Below, piece by piece: positions 18,785 through 28,929 of a DNA stretch of 64,000 bases; the stretch's first letter is position 1, and every line of letters starts with the position of its first letter. This stretch comes from Pseudomonas sp. Leaf48 (lineage in GTDB: Bacteria; Pseudomonadota; Gammaproteobacteria; Pseudomonadales; Pseudomonadaceae): assembly GCF_001421885.1 (NCBI RefSeq), contig NZ_LMLH01000011.1, positions 1-64,000 of the forward strand, in the 5' to 3' direction. The notes under the pieces were generated by a model. It made no database searches. It was not told the DNA's origin and saw only the letters and a list, made by a program, of their open reading frames with translations. The position numbers and the translations under genes are program-made.

Positions 18785-19180
18785 GCCCCTCACCCTAGCC
18801 CTCTCCCAGGGGGAGAGGGGACCGACCGAGGTGTCTTGCGTCATACATCGACCTGGAATACCGAGTCGATTATGGATTCACAGCGGGAGTTTCAGATCGA
18901 TGTGTATCCCGGATACCTCACGGTCGGGCTCCTCTCCCTGACGGAGGGACTGGGCGACCCGCAGCATCGAGTCGATTATGGATTCACAACGGGATTGTCA
19001 GAACGATGTTCATCCCGAGTGTCTGACGGTCGATCTCCTCTCCCTGAGGGAGGTACTGACCGACCTGCAGCATCAAGTCGATTCTGGATTCACAGCCAAA
19101 TTTTCAGGTCGATGTACATCCAGAGCATCTCACGGTCGGCTCCCTCTCCCTCCGGGAGAGGGCTGGGGTGAGGGGGGCGG
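18785..19180. repeat. Three ~106-bp tandem repeats between inverted ends
   Basis: Three units beginning (g/a)agtcgatt(a/c)tggattcaca start at 18863, 18969 and 19074, spaced 106 and 105 bp. Within each, segments like tctccctgagggaggtactg recur. The array is bracketed by inverted arms cccctcaccctagccctctc (18786) and gggagagggctggggtgagg (about 19157). No credible gene lies in this 429-bp gap between the glyoxalase and AraC genes; open frames across it reflect the repeat. Confidence 0.85.
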
Positions 19181-19205
19181 GCACCCTGGTGACAACATGG
19201 ATCAC

Positions 19206-20240
19206 TCAGTCGCTACCACATCCCTGCACCCGATGGCTCTGCCGAAACTCCCCGGGCGGTACCCCGCGTCGGCTCTTGAACGTGCGGTGAAACGAGCGGG
19301 GTTCGGTGAAACCCAGGTACTGGGCGATGTCCTGAATCGGCAGCGTGCTGTTAAGCAGGTAATGCTCGGCCAGCTCCTGGCGCAGGTCGTCGAGGATCTG
19401 CTGGTAAGAAGTACCGGCCAGGTGCAACTGGCGTTGCAGCGTGCGCACCGACACGGCGAGATGCTCGGCCACCTGCTCCTTGCGTGGCAGACCTTCCTTG
19501 AGCAATTTTCGCAGGATGCTTTTGACCCGCTGTTGCAGCGAGGCATCCTCCAGGGTCGCCATCAAGCCCATGGCATGTTCTTCCAGGGTGCGCAGCAATT
19601 GCGCATCGGCCTGGCGCAAGGGCAACTGCAAATACGGCAACGGCACAATCAGCGCCGAATAAGGCTGGTCGAACAGCACCGGACAGTCGAAGAACTGCTC
19701 GTACTGCGCCAGCGTCGTGTCGGCCGGGCGTGCATGCTCCAGCCAGACGGCGGCCGGCGACATTTGCGTGTCGGCGATCCAGCGCGCGTATTGCAGCCAG
19801 GAACCGAGCACGTTTTCCACAAGGTGCCGGCGAATTCGCGGGCGTTGATGGCGGCATGTCCAGATCAGGTGCACCTCGCTGCCTTGTACCTCGGCGCGGC
19901 TGACGCCCATGTCTCCCACCAACTTCTCGAACGGCATGATGCGGCTCATGGCGTCGCCCAGTGTCGCGCAGTTCATGGTGATGTAACCCAGCACGCTCCA
20001 GGAGTTGGGCAGCACAAAATGCGCGGCGTTGAGACCGAACAACGGATCACCCGAGTGTTCGCAGAAATAATCGAGCAAGCGTTCATGGGCTTCACCCGGC
20101 AACCGCAGGCTGTTGTCACTCAACTGCTGTGCCTGCAACCCGGCCGCCGCCAACGCAGGCTCGATGGCCATGCCCAGTTGTTCGGCATGACGCAGGTACT
20201 TGAGCAGCGGCGGAACTGAGGTGAAGCCCAGGGATTGCAT
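19206..20240 (-). CDS. AraC-family regulator of adjacent lipid-glycerol operon
   Basis: This is an AraC-family regulator of 344 residues. The N-terminal arabinose-binding-like domain (PF12625 type) starts SVPPLLKYLRHAEQLGMAIE. The C-terminal double helix-turn-helix lies in EQVAEHLAVSVRTLQRQLHL and IQDIAQYLGFTEPRSFHRTF. The start at 20240 has a good aaggaa ribosome binding site; upstream codons of the longer frame lack family features. It is divergent from the flavoenzyme-GlpD-kinase operon across 212 bp and is its likely activator. The inducer is unknown, probably a lipid or glycerol derivative. Confidence 0.87.
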   Translation of the reverse strand: MQSLGFTSVPPLLKYLRHAEQLGMAIEPALAAAGLQAQQLSDNSLRLPGEAHERLLDYFCEHSGDPLFGLNAAHFVLPNSWSVLGYITMNCATLGDAMSRIMPFEKLVGDMGVSRAEVQGSEVHLIWTCRHQRPRIRRHLVENVLGSWLQYARWIADTQMSPAAVWLEHARPADTTLAQYEQFFDCPVLFDQPYSALIVPLPYLQLPLRQADAQLLRTLEEHAMGLMATLEDASLQQRVKSILRKLLKEGLPRKEQVAEHLAVSVRTLQRQLHLAGTSYQQILDDLRQELAEHYLLNSTLPIQDIAQYLGFTEPRSFHRTFKSRRGVPPGEFRQSHRVQGCGSD

Positions 20241-20452
20241 GATCGTATTCCTTTGATCAAGGCCCGCGTGCGCGGATGAATGCCCTGAAAGGTAATTTGA
20301 AACCACGGCTAAAGTAAATGGCTGACGCCTGCTCGACGTTTGACTCAATTGGCTACTCGAACTGGCCGGATGCGACCGTGACACTTTCGGACGGCTCACT
20401 AGTATGGGGGCCTGAAAAATATCACTGACAAGAACCGTAAAAGGACACACGC

Positions 20453-22048
20453 ATGCGACGCTGGAACGGCTGGGGAGATGCAACTACGGTGGTCGAACTG
20501 CCGGCCCAGGGCGCGAGCTTTCTCGCCCAGCGACTGGGTGAAGGTCGAGCGCTGCCCGATGCAACGCTCGAGGCGGCAATGGCCCGCGTACCGGAGTCGC
20601 GGCTGCAGGAGCACTCCTTGTACAGCGTCGATGCCCATGATCGTCTGCTGCATGCCCGGGGCCAGAGCCTGCCGGACTGGCTGGCATTGCGTGAAGGCGC
20701 GCTGGGCAATTATCCCGACGCCGTGGCCTTTCCCGAAAGCGCCGAACAGATTCGCCAATTACTGACGCTCGCCCATGAGCAGGACCTGTGCCTGATCCCT
20801 TATGGCGGCGGCACCTCGGTGGCCGGTCACATCAATCCACCGAGCTCCGCGCGGCCGGTGGTCACGGTTTCGCTGGCGCGCATGAATCGCCTGCTGGACC
20901 TCGACGAACAGAGCCTGCTGGCCACTTTCGGCCCCGGCGCCAGTGGGCCGCAAGTAGAAAGTCAGTTGCGCGCCCGTGGCTACACCCTGGGCCATTTTCC
21001 GCAGTCATGGGAGCTCTCGACCCTGGGCGGTTGGGTCGCCAGTCGTTCCAGTGGTCAGCAGTCATTGCGTTACGGGCGCATCGAGCAACTGTTCGCCGGC
21101 GGCACGCTGGAAACCTTTGCCGGGCCGCTGGAAATTCCCACCTTCCCGGCCTCGGCGGCCGGTCCTGATCTGCGCGAGGTAGTGTTGGGCTGTGAGGGCC
21201 GGTTCGGGATCATTTCCCAGGTCAAGGTGCGCATCAGCGCACTGCCTGCCGACGAACGCTTCTACGGGGTGTTTTTGCCCGATTGGACCAAGGCACTGCA
21301 AGCCATCCGCCAGTTGGCCCAGGCGCGCGTGCCGCTGTCGATGCTGCGCTTGTCCAACGCCGTGGAAACCGAAACTCAGTTGGCGCTGGCCGGTCACCCG
21401 CAGCAGATCGCCTGGCTGGAAAAGTATCTGGCCCTGCGCGGTGCCGGTGAAGGCAAGTGCCTGCTGACGTTCGGCGTGACCGGTAATCGCCGACAAAACG
21501 CGCTGTCCCTGAGTCAGGCTCGCAAGCACCTCAAGTCGTTCGGCGGGGTGTTTACCGGCACTTTGCTTGGAAAGAAGTGGGCACAGAACCGTTTTCGCTT
21601 TCCCTACCTGCGCGAAAACCTGTGGAACGCCGGTTACGTGGTGGACACCCTGGAAACGGCCACCGACTGGAGCAACGTCGATAATCTCCTCACACTGATC
21701 GAAAACAGCCTGCGCGACGCCTTGGCGGCCGAAGGCGAGCGGGTGCATGTCTTCACCCACCTGTCCCATGTCTACGGTGAAGGGTCGAGCATCTACACCA
21801 CCTATGTGTTTCGCCCGGCGGCGGACTATCCCGCCACCCTGGCGCGCTGGCAGGCACTCAAGCAGGCGGCCAGCCAGACCATCGTCGACAACCATGGCAC
21901 CATCAGCCACCAGCATGGTGTGGGCAAGGACCACGCGCCGTACCTGCTACGCGAGAAAGGTGCGCTGGCGATGGACACTTTGCAGGCGCTGAGTCGGCAC
22001 TTTGATCCGGCCGGGCGACTGAACCCTGGCACGTTGTTGCAGGAGTGA
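20453..22048 (+). CDS. FAD-binding oxidase similar to alkylglycerone-phosphate synthase
   Basis: This is a flavoprotein of 531 residues of the VAO/PCMH type. MRRWNGWGD at the N-terminus, the FAD loop YGGGTSVAGH (117-126), PQSWELSTLGGWVASRSSGQ, HVYGEGSSIYTTYVF and TISHQHGVGKDH (from residue 483) are hallmarks of alkyl-dihydroxyacetone-phosphate synthase (AGPS). AGPS swaps the acyl group of acyl-DHAP for a fatty alcohol. In the eukaryotic enzyme the last motif has three histidines; here the middle one is Gln (H486-Q487-H488), so the reaction may differ. It is the first gene of an operon with a GlpD-like gene and a kinase, which suggests an alkyl- or acyl-glycerol phosphate substrate. Confidence 0.85.
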   Translation: MRRWNGWGDATTVVELPAQGASFLAQRLGEGRALPDATLEAAMARVPESRLQEHSLYSVDAHDRLLHARGQSLPDWLALREGALGNYPDAVAFPESAEQIRQLLTLAHEQDLCLIPYGGGTSVAGHINPPSSARPVVTVSLARMNRLLDLDEQSLLATFGPGASGPQVESQLRARGYTLGHFPQSWELSTLGGWVASRSSGQQSLRYGRIEQLFAGGTLETFAGPLEIPTFPASAAGPDLREVVLGCEGRFGIISQVKVRISALPADERFYGVFLPDWTKALQAIRQLAQARVPLSMLRLSNAVETETQLALAGHPQQIAWLEKYLALRGAGEGKCLLTFGVTGNRRQNALSLSQARKHLKSFGGVFTGTLLGKKWAQNRFRFPYLRENLWNAGYVVDTLETATDWSNVDNLLTLIENSLRDALAAEGERVHVFTHLSHVYGEGSSIYTTYVFRPAADYPATLARWQALKQAASQTIVDNHGTISHQHGVGKDHAPYLLREKGALAMDTLQALSRHFDPAGRLNPGTLLQE

Positions 22049-22053
22049 CGGCC

Positions 22054-23643
22054 ATGAGCCTGGACTGGAACGCCGCCTGGCACCAACAGGTATTGCCGAC
22101 GCTTGCGGATGAAACCTGGGACCTGATCGTCATCGGCGGCGGCATCAGCGGCGCCGGTATCCTGCGCGAAGCCGCGCGCCGTGGCTGGCGCTGCCTGTTG
22201 CTGGAACAGCGCGATTTTGCCTGGGGCACCTCCAGTCGCTCCTCGAAAATGGTCCATGGCGGCTTGCGTTACATCGCCAAGGGCCAGTGGCGCCTGACCC
22301 GCGATTCGGTCCGCGAACGTCAGCGCTTGCTCGACGAAGCACCGGGGCTGGTGGAGCCGATGAGTTTCATGATGGCGCATTACCGTGGCGGCTTTCCCGG
22401 ACCACGGGTGCTGGGTGGCTTGCTGTCGATCTATGACGCATTGGCCGGGCGGCGCAGCCATCGCTTCCATGACGCGCAACACCTGCGTTATCTGGCGCCG
22501 GGAGTGAAGGAAGATGACCTGCTGGGCGGCACCTGTTTTGTCGATGCGCTGACTGATGATGCCCGTCTGGTGATGCGCGTATTGGGTGAGGCCCGGGCCG
22601 ACGGCGCCGTGGTGCTCAACGGCGTGCGCGTGCAGCAATTGCTGCGTGAAGCGGGGCGGGTTTGCGGGGTTCAGGTCGAGGATTGCGAGGGCGGCGGGTT
22701 ACTGACATTGCGTTGTGGTGTGCTGGCCGTGGCCACCGGTGCGTGGGCCGAGCGCTTGCGCCTGCCCGACACTCCTCGCCAGTTACGGCCGTTGCGTGGC
22801 AGCCATTTGTTGTTGCCGGGCTGGCGCCTGCCCGTGGCGCAAGCCTTCACTTTTCTGCACGAGCGCGACCGTCGTCCGGTGTTCGTTTTCCCTTGGGAGG
22901 GCGCCACGGTGGTCGGCACCACGGACCTTGATCATCATGAGGATCTGGACCAGAGCGCGAGCATTAGTTCCGACGAGCTCGACTATCTGCTGGCTGCCTG
23001 CAACCAGCAATTCCCCTTGGCAGAGGTGGGCGCGACCGATGTGCTGTCGACCTGGTCGGGGGTGCGTCCGGTGGTGGGCAGCGCTGCGGGTGAACTCAAA
23101 CCGTCGAATGAAACCCGTGAGCATGTGCTGTGGCAGGAACCAGGATGCGTGACCCTGGCCGGCGGCAAGCTGACCACTTTCCGCCCGCAGGCCATCGAAG
23201 TACTCAAGGCCTGCGCGGCCATGCTCAAGCGTCCGTTCAATGAAGATGCCGCGCCGGTGTTTGCTGTCGTGCCGCCGCTGGTGATACCGGGGCTCAGCGC
23301 CAGCCAGTGGCGCCGCCTGGCCGGGCGGCATGGCCGTGATCTGCCGAGACTGGCGATGCTGATCGCAGAGTTGGGCCATGCCAGCGTCGGTGCCACCGAT
23401 ACCTTGTGGGCGGAACTGGCCTTTGCCTGTGAGGCGGAAATGGTCCTGCACCTGGATGACCTGCTGCTGCGCCGAACCCGCCTGGGTCTGTTATTGCCTC
23501 GCGGCGCCGAGGATCACTTTGATGCCATCCGCCGACTCTGCCAGCCGCGACTGGGCTGGGACGATGAGCATTGGCTGCGCGAGCAGCAGCGTTATCGGGC
23601 GTTGTGGCAACGCCATCACGGTTTGCCGAATGCCACGCATTGA
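22054..23643 (+). CDS. GlpD-like FAD-dependent glycerol-3-phosphate dehydrogenase
   Basis: This is a membrane-associated flavoenzyme of 529 residues of the GlpD/DAO family. The dinucleotide fold [20 protein letters not shown] is near residue 23, followed by [20 protein letters not shown], the GlpD substrate/FAD signature. [20 protein letters not shown] is also conserved. The chosen ATG at 22054 follows aggag by 8 bp; a GTG at 22045 is less likely. The preceding gene ends at 22048. Its place in an operon with an AGPS-like enzyme suggests a substituted glycerol phosphate rather than ordinary glycerol-3-phosphate, which is inference. Confidence 0.87.
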   Translation: MSLDWNAAWHQQVLPTLADETWDLIVIGGGISGAGILREAARRGWRCLLLEQRDFAWGTSSRSSKMVHGGLRYIAKGQWRLTRDSVRERQRLLDEAPGLVEPMSFMMAHYRGGFPGPRVLGGLLSIYDALAGRRSHRFHDAQHLRYLAPGVKEDDLLGGTCFVDALTDDARLVMRVLGEARADGAVVLNGVRVQQLLREAGRVCGVQVEDCEGGGLLTLRCGVLAVATGAWAERLRLPDTPRQLRPLRGSHLLLPGWRLPVAQAFTFLHERDRRPVFVFPWEGATVVGTTDLDHHEDLDQSASISSDELDYLLAACNQQFPLAEVGATDVLSTWSGVRPVVGSAAGELKPSNETREHVLWQEPGCVTLAGGKLTTFRPQAIEVLKACAAMLKRPFNEDAAPVFAVVPPLVIPGLSASQWRRLAGRHGRDLPRLAMLIAELGHASVGATDTLWAELAFACEAEMVLHLDDLLLRRTRLGLLLPRGAEDHFDAIRRLCQPRLGWDDEHWLREQQRYRALWQRHHGLPNATH

Positions 23644-23663
23644 TGCCCATTGAAGAGAGCTCC

Positions 23664-25232
23664 ATGGATAACCACCCGAACAAGCGTTACCTGCTGGCCA
23701 TCGACAATGGCACCCAGAGCGTGCGCGCACTGCTCTTCGACCTGCAGGGCAATCTGCTGGGCAAAGGCAAGGTCGAGTTGCAGGCCTATTACTCGACCCA
23801 ACCCGGCTGGGCCGAACAAGACCCGGAATATTACTGGGCGAAACTGGGTGAGGCTTGCCAGCTGTTGTGGCAGCAGACCGGCATCGATCGTTCACAGATT
23901 GCCGGCGTGTCCCTGACCACCCAGCGCGGCACCGTGATCAACGTCGATGCCCAAGGCAAGCCGTTGCGACCGGCAATCCTGTGGCTCGATCAACGCCAGA
24001 GTGAAGTCGACGGCGGCATCAAGGGACCGTGGGGCTGGCTGTTCAAACTGGTCGGTGCGCAGGCCACGGTGGACCACTTTCGCGCCCAGGCCGAGGCCAA
24101 CTGGATCGCCCGCCACCAGCCTGAAGTCTGGGCGGCGACCGACAAGTTTTTGCTGCTCTCGGGGTTTCTCACCCATCGTCTGTGTGGACGTTTTGTCGAC
24201 TCCGTAGGTTGTTGCGTCGGTTACCTGCCGTTCGACTTCAAGCGCTTGCGCTGGGCCGCGCCCTCCGATTGGAAATGGCAGGCGCTGGCGGTGCGCCCCG
24301 AGCAACTGCCGAGCCTGCACAAGCCCGGTGAAACCCTGGGCTACATCAGTGCCCAGGCCAGCCGCCACACCGGCATTCCCGAGGGGCTGCCGCTGATCGC
24401 CGCGGGTGCCGACAAGGCTTGCGAAGTGGTGGGTTCCGGCGTCGTCGACCCAGGCACCGTGTGCCTTTCCTACGGCACCACGGCGACCATCACCAGCACC
24501 CGGTCGCGCTATCTTGAAATCGTCCCGTTGATTCCGCCTTACCCGTCTGCGGTACCGGATCAGTACAACTGCGAGGTGATGATTTATCGCGGCTACTGGA
24601 TGGTCAGCTGGTTCAAGAACGAGTTCGGTCTGCGGGAAATGCAGCAGGCCAAAGCCCAGGGCGTTGAGCCCGAGCAACTCTTCGATGCACTGGTCGACGC
24701 CGTGCCGCCCGGGTCCATGGGGTTGATGTTGCAACCTTACTGGTCGCCCGGCATCCGCGAGCCGGGTGTGGAAGCCAAGGGCGCGATGATTGGCTTCGGC
24801 GACGTGCACACCCGTGCGCACATTTACCGGGCGATCCTCGAAGGTCTGGCGTATGCCTTGCGCCAGGGCATGGAGAAGATCGAGAAACGTTCGAGGATCT
24901 CCGTCACGCGCTTGCGCGTGGCCGGTGGTGGCTCCCAGAGCGATGCCGCGATGCAACTCACGGCGAACATTTTCGGCCTGCCGGCCGAGCGACCGCACGT
25001 CTACGAAGCGTCTGGCCTTGGGGCGGCGATTTGCTGCTCGGTGGGGCTGGGGCTGCACGCGGATTTCCCCACGGCGATGGCGGCCATGACCCGGGTTGGA
25101 GCGGTATTCATGCCGCAGCCCGAAGCGCAGCAGATCTATGAGCGACTGTACAGGGAGGTCTACCTGCGCATGTACCGACAGCTCAAGCCGCTGTACCAGA
25201 GCATCCGCAAAATCACCGGTTACCCCGCTTAG
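23664..25232 (+). CDS. FGGY-family carbohydrate kinase
   Basis: This is an ATP-dependent sugar or polyol kinase of 522 residues. The N-terminal [20 protein letters not shown] is the first phosphate loop of the actin-like FGGY fold. [19 protein letters not shown] and ILWLDQR mark the substrate side. [20 protein letters not shown] and [20 protein letters not shown] mark the C-terminal ATP domain. It resembles glycerol and xylulose kinases without matching either clearly. It follows the GlpD-like gene after 20 bp, so a route of kinase, dehydrogenase and AGPS-like flavoenzyme is plausible. Confidence 0.87.
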   Translation: MDNHPNKRYLLAIDNGTQSVRALLFDLQGNLLGKGKVELQAYYSTQPGWAEQDPEYYWAKLGEACQLLWQQTGIDRSQIAGVSLTTQRGTVINVDAQGKPLRPAILWLDQRQSEVDGGIKGPWGWLFKLVGAQATVDHFRAQAEANWIARHQPEVWAATDKFLLLSGFLTHRLCGRFVDSVGCCVGYLPFDFKRLRWAAPSDWKWQALAVRPEQLPSLHKPGETLGYISAQASRHTGIPEGLPLIAAGADKACEVVGSGVVDPGTVCLSYGTTATITSTRSRYLEIVPLIPPYPSAVPDQYNCEVMIYRGYWMVSWFKNEFGLREMQQAKAQGVEPEQLFDALVDAVPPGSMGLMLQPYWSPGIREPGVEAKGAMIGFGDVHTRAHIYRAILEGLAYALRQGMEKIEKRSRISVTRLRVAGGGSQSDAAMQLTANIFGLPAERPHVYEASGLGAAICCSVGLGLHADFPTAMAAMTRVGAVFMPQPEAQQIYERLYREVYLRMYRQLKPLYQSIRKITGYPA

Positions 25233-25250
25233 TAGACCAACTCAAATCCT

Positions 25251-25340
25251 TGTGGGAGCTAGCCTGCTGGCGATGGCGGTGAGTCAGCCAACATTTATTT
25301 TGACTGACGTACCGTCATCGCCAGCAGGCTAGCTCCCACA
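25251..25340. repeat. Inverted-repeat REP pair (ctagcctgctggcga class)
   Basis: Two inverted arms, tgtgggagctagcctgctgg from 25251 and its near-perfect complement ending at 25340, are separated by about 40 bp. The element lies after the kinase gene and before the phospholipase-like gene and may mark the end of the first transcript. Confidence 0.88.
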
Positions 25341-25471
25341 GGGGGCACTGTGTTTTTCGCACCGTGCATGTGGCGCTATCGGAGAGTTTTTCTGGTGAGA
25401 TTGGACAGTGTCAGGGGCAGGGGCGGTTGTTAGGCTCAACCGTACTGCACATCCAATAAGAACCAAAAGCA

Positions 25472-26761
25472 ATGAAGCTGACATTCCTCCTGTTGCTGCT
25501 TTGTGGAACGGCGCCGATGGCCTGGGGCTGGTCGAACCATACGGTCGGCAGTTACCTGGCGTTGCAGGACTTGCCGACCTTGCGTGATGCGCCACAGGTC
25601 GAAGTCGAGCCGCTGGAACAGTTTCTTTCGCAGCAATACCAAGCCGTGAGCGCGCTGCTCGACGAGCAGGAGCGCTTCGCCCGCGAGCACTTCGCCCCAT
25701 ATCCGCCGCGCCCCGACAACCTGCGATTGCCCGCCGTGCCTGGGGACAATCTGCGCCACGACTTCCTCACCGCACTGCGCATCAATCCCGGGATTCATCT
25801 GGCGATGGTCATCCAGTCGATGCCAGGCAAGGATCTGCCCGAGCGTGAACACCTCAAGGCCGAACAAGTCATGGTGCCGCAGACGCTCTCGCCTTGGAAT
25901 CGACAGCGCTTCATCGTTGTCGCTGACCACGAACAAGTAGCGCCCCTGGCCGTATTGGCCAGCGCCGCGGACGAGCCGGATTACGGCCACGACATCAACC
26001 TGTTCAGCGACAACCCGGGCGAGGTTGGCGCGTTGTACGGCTTCGGCCCACAGCCTTTCGGCGACGCCCGGTTTCAGTACAGCTCCCAGGCACCGTTCCA
26101 TATGGGGTTCTTCCAGGAAAACCCGGTGGTCTATGCCGCAGCCGGATTTCTTCGGCACAGCTGGCCGCACTGGCGCGCCTACCAGTACATGGGCCTGGCG
26201 CGACTGGCATTTGCCACTGGCCACTCTTACTGGGGCTATCGATTTCTCGGTTGGGGCCTGCATCACGTTCAGGACCTGACCCAGCCGTATCACGCCAAGC
26301 CGCTGCCCGGTGTCGGTCTTGCGAGCTTGCTGCTGCTGGAAGGCAAGGCCCTGGCCGGCTTCGATGCCGACAAGCATGCAGCCATCGAGCGCGTCGCCAC
26401 CCGGCACGCGGAAGTGGAGAAATATCAGTCGACCTGGCTGCGTCGCCTGCTGCGCGCCGGGCAGGCACACCCGATGCTCGACGTTTATGCCGATTTTGCC
26501 CAGGACGCCCGTTATCCGCCGTACTCGGTGGACTATCTGCGCGAAGTGGTGAGTGCCGAGTCCGTCGACGAATCCGCAGCCTTCGATGAAGCCATCGGCC
26601 AGTGGCTGGACGCGGCACCGATTACCAGCGATTTCAGCCGCGGCAATCAGCTGCAGCACGAAGGCTTCGACCATCCGGCACTTAACCAGCAGCTGTTCAA
26701 ACTGCTGGGGCATTTCGGCGCCCATAGCCGCATTTACGCCCGTGCGGGATTGGCGCCATAG
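25472..26761 (+). CDS. Secreted zinc-dependent phospholipase C/P1 nuclease-like protein
   Basis: This is a predicted exported hydrolase of 429 residues. A signal peptide is followed by GWSNHTVGSYLALQ, with W20 placed like the N-terminal tryptophan that binds zinc in zinc phospholipase C. The motif H264-x3-D268-x3-P272-x-H274 (HHVQDLTQPYH) is the family zinc signature. The enzyme should act in the periplasm or outside the cell on phospholipids, or less likely on nucleic acids. It lies in the same direction as the AGPS-GlpD-kinase genes and may supply lipid-glycerol substrates. Confidence 0.8.
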   Translation: MKLTFLLLLLCGTAPMAWGWSNHTVGSYLALQDLPTLRDAPQVEVEPLEQFLSQQYQAVSALLDEQERFAREHFAPYPPRPDNLRLPAVPGDNLRHDFLTALRINPGIHLAMVIQSMPGKDLPEREHLKAEQVMVPQTLSPWNRQRFIVVADHEQVAPLAVLASAADEPDYGHDINLFSDNPGEVGALYGFGPQPFGDARFQYSSQAPFHMGFFQENPVVYAAAGFLRHSWPHWRAYQYMGLARLAFATGHSYWGYRFLGWGLHHVQDLTQPYHAKPLPGVGLASLLLLEGKALAGFDADKHAAIERVATRHAEVEKYQSTWLRRLLRAGQAHPMLDVYADFAQDARYPPYSVDYLREVVSAESVDESAAFDEAIGQWLDAAPITSDFSRGNQLQHEGFDHPALNQQLFKLLGHFGAHSRIYARAGLAP

Positions 26762-26821
26762 CCATCGCGACAACGATGTCAGAAGACAAAAACAATAAAA
26801 CCAGGGAAAGAGGAACGGATC

Positions 26822-28777
26822 ATGAACACTCGATTTCGCCTGTCTGGCGCGGCGCTTCCCGGCGTGGGCCTGGCAGGGCTGTTGCAACTGTGCGCGGTCG
26901 ACGGCGTGCAGGCCGGGGAATTCAGCGTACTGGATAACCAGATCACCGGTTCATTCGACAGCACCTTGTCCTATGGCCGCTTGTGGCGGGTCCAGGGTCG
27001 GGACAAGAGCAACGATGACGTCAACACCAACGACGGCAATCGCAACTTCGACACCGGGCTGGTTTCGGAGGTGTACAAGATCACCTCGGAGCTGGAGGCC
27101 AACTATCAGAACTACGGGATGTTCGTGCGCGGCACCGCGTTCTATGACACCCAGCTGATGGACAAGCGCAACGATTACTACCGCAACAACAACCCGTCGC
27201 AACCCAGCCAGAGTTACCCGCAGGACGACCACTTCACCAGCCAGACCCGCGATATCGCCGGTAGCCGGGTGGAGATGCTCGACGCCTACCTCTATGGCAA
27301 CTGGGACGTCGCGCAGATGCCGGTCACGGCTCGCGTCGGGCGCCAGGTGTTCAACTGGGGCGAGGGGATTTTCTACCGTGGCGGGGTCAATACCACCAAC
27401 CCGGTGGACGCCGCCAAGTACCGTTTGCCCGGGGCCGAAGTCAAGGAAGTGCTGGTGCCGGTGGAAGCGCTCAGCTTCAACATCGGCCTGACCGACACCC
27501 TGACCATGGAAAGCTTCTACCAGACGAACTGGAAGGAAACCCGCATCGACCCGGTCGGTACTTTCTACTCGCAGACGGACCTGTTCGCCGACGGCGGCAA
27601 CACCGCCTACAACAACTTCAGCGGTACCGCGCTGGACACCCCGGTGCCTGGCTTCGGCAACGTGATCGATCTGTACAGCGCTCTGGGCAACAACCCGCTG
27701 CTCAACCAGGCCCTGAGCACCACGGGCCTCTATGCCAACGGGGTAACCCCGGCCTTTGGCAACACGGTCAAAGTGGCCTCGGTCGGCAAGGATTTCAACG
27801 CACGCAACGACGGCCAGTTCGGCTTCGCCTTTCGCTACATCGCCGAAGAACTCAACAGCACCGAGTTCGGGCTGTACATGGTCAATTACCACGCCAAAGA
27901 ACCGACCATTTCCGCCGACCTGGGAGGCTACCAAGGCATCGACATGAATGCCCTGACCAACCTCTTGGCCGGTGTCGCTGGCAGTCAGGCGGGGCAGCTG
28001 GCCAACGGCCTGGCGACCATGGATGTGCTGGGCAATATTCAGGCGCATCGGCGTTACGCCGAAGACATCCGCATGTACGGTTTCAGTTTCAACACCACCC
28101 TGGGTCAGGCGTCGGTGTTTGGCGAAGTGGCTTATCGGCCGAACCTGCCCATCGGGGTTGCCGCCACCAACGACCTGATCGGCGACCTGGCCAATGGCGC
28201 TGCCGCTGCGGCATCCGGCCAGACCATCAACATTGGCGGCCAGCAGGTCACCCTCGACAGCCAGATCAATAACGCCGAGCGGGTGGAAACGTTCAACACG
28301 TCCCTGGGCACCATTTACAACTTTGGTCCGAGCCTGTCGTTCGACTCGATGTTCGGCGTGTTCGAGCTGGCGTCCGAGCACCTGCGCGGCAGCAATCTGC
28401 AGTACACAGCCTATGACGGCAGCAATCGTTACTACGCAGGCACCGGCAATTTTTCCTACGTGTCCGGCGGCGAGCGCGCCGACCAGGTCAACCGCAATTC
28501 CTACAGCTACACCGCAATGCTCAATGGCACCTGGAACGACGTGTATGCCGGGGTCAACGTCTCGCCCTACGTCGTCTACAAGGATGACTTCGAGGGCAAC
28601 AGCTATCAGGCAGGCAACATCATTGAGGGCCGCAAGGCCTACACCCTGGGGATCAAGGCCAACTACCAGAACAAGCTCGAGGCCGAGCTGCAATACACCG
28701 AGTTCTATGGCGGCGGGCAGAACAACGGCCTGCGTGACCGCGACAACGTCGGCTTCAACCTCAAGTACTTCCTTTGA
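26822..28777 (+). CDS. DUF1302-family outer membrane protein
   Basis: This is a predicted outer membrane or surface protein of 651 residues, exported by an N-terminal signal (to about VQAGEFS). The body is rich in aromatic and Asn/Gly beta-strand patterns, and contains ARVGRQVFNWGEGIFYRGGV, a hallmark of DUF1302. Proteins of this family are usually paired with DUF1329 proteins and are associated with lipid, steroid or terpenoid utilisation loci. The pair is present here. It starts 60 bp after the phospholipase-like gene. A transport role is inferred. Confidence 0.88.
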   Translation: MNTRFRLSGAALPGVGLAGLLQLCAVDGVQAGEFSVLDNQITGSFDSTLSYGRLWRVQGRDKSNDDVNTNDGNRNFDTGLVSEVYKITSELEANYQNYGMFVRGTAFYDTQLMDKRNDYYRNNNPSQPSQSYPQDDHFTSQTRDIAGSRVEMLDAYLYGNWDVAQMPVTARVGRQVFNWGEGIFYRGGVNTTNPVDAAKYRLPGAEVKEVLVPVEALSFNIGLTDTLTMESFYQTNWKETRIDPVGTFYSQTDLFADGGNTAYNNFSGTALDTPVPGFGNVIDLYSALGNNPLLNQALSTTGLYANGVTPAFGNTVKVASVGKDFNARNDGQFGFAFRYIAEELNSTEFGLYMVNYHAKEPTISADLGGYQGIDMNALTNLLAGVAGSQAGQLANGLATMDVLGNIQAHRRYAEDIRMYGFSFNTTLGQASVFGEVAYRPNLPIGVAATNDLIGDLANGAAAAASGQTINIGGQQVTLDSQINNAERVETFNTSLGTIYNFGPSLSFDSMFGVFELASEHLRGSNLQYTAYDGSNRYYAGTGNFSYVSGGERADQVNRNSYSYTAMLNGTWNDVYAGVNVSPYVVYKDDFEGNSYQAGNIIEGRKAYTLGIKANYQNKLEAELQYTEFYGGGQNNGLRDRDNVGFNLKYFL

Positions 28778-28797
28778 TAGCCACACGCAGCCCCATT

Positions 28798-28885
28798 GTG
28801 GGAGCGGGCTTGCTCGCGAAGGCGGTGTGTCAGGCGACATCTGTGTCGGATGTGTCGCCCTCTTCGCGAGCAAGCCCGCTCCCAC
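28798..28885. repeat. REPIN between DUF1302 and DUF1329 genes
   Basis: Inverted REP arms gtgggagcgggcttgctcgc (28798) and their complement ending at 28885 lie in the 152-bp gap between two co-directional genes of one probable operon. Such an element can form a stable hairpin and set the ratio of the two transcripts. Confidence 0.9.
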
Positions 28886-28929
28886 AGTGGCTGGGTGCAA
28901 TGCACCTGCCTTTATTTCGGAGAACGATC

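Noticed and set aside
18836..20219. Plus-strand frames through the tandem repeats and opposite the AraC gene
   Set aside because: They arise from repeat structure and antisense of a real gene, and have no ribosome binding site.
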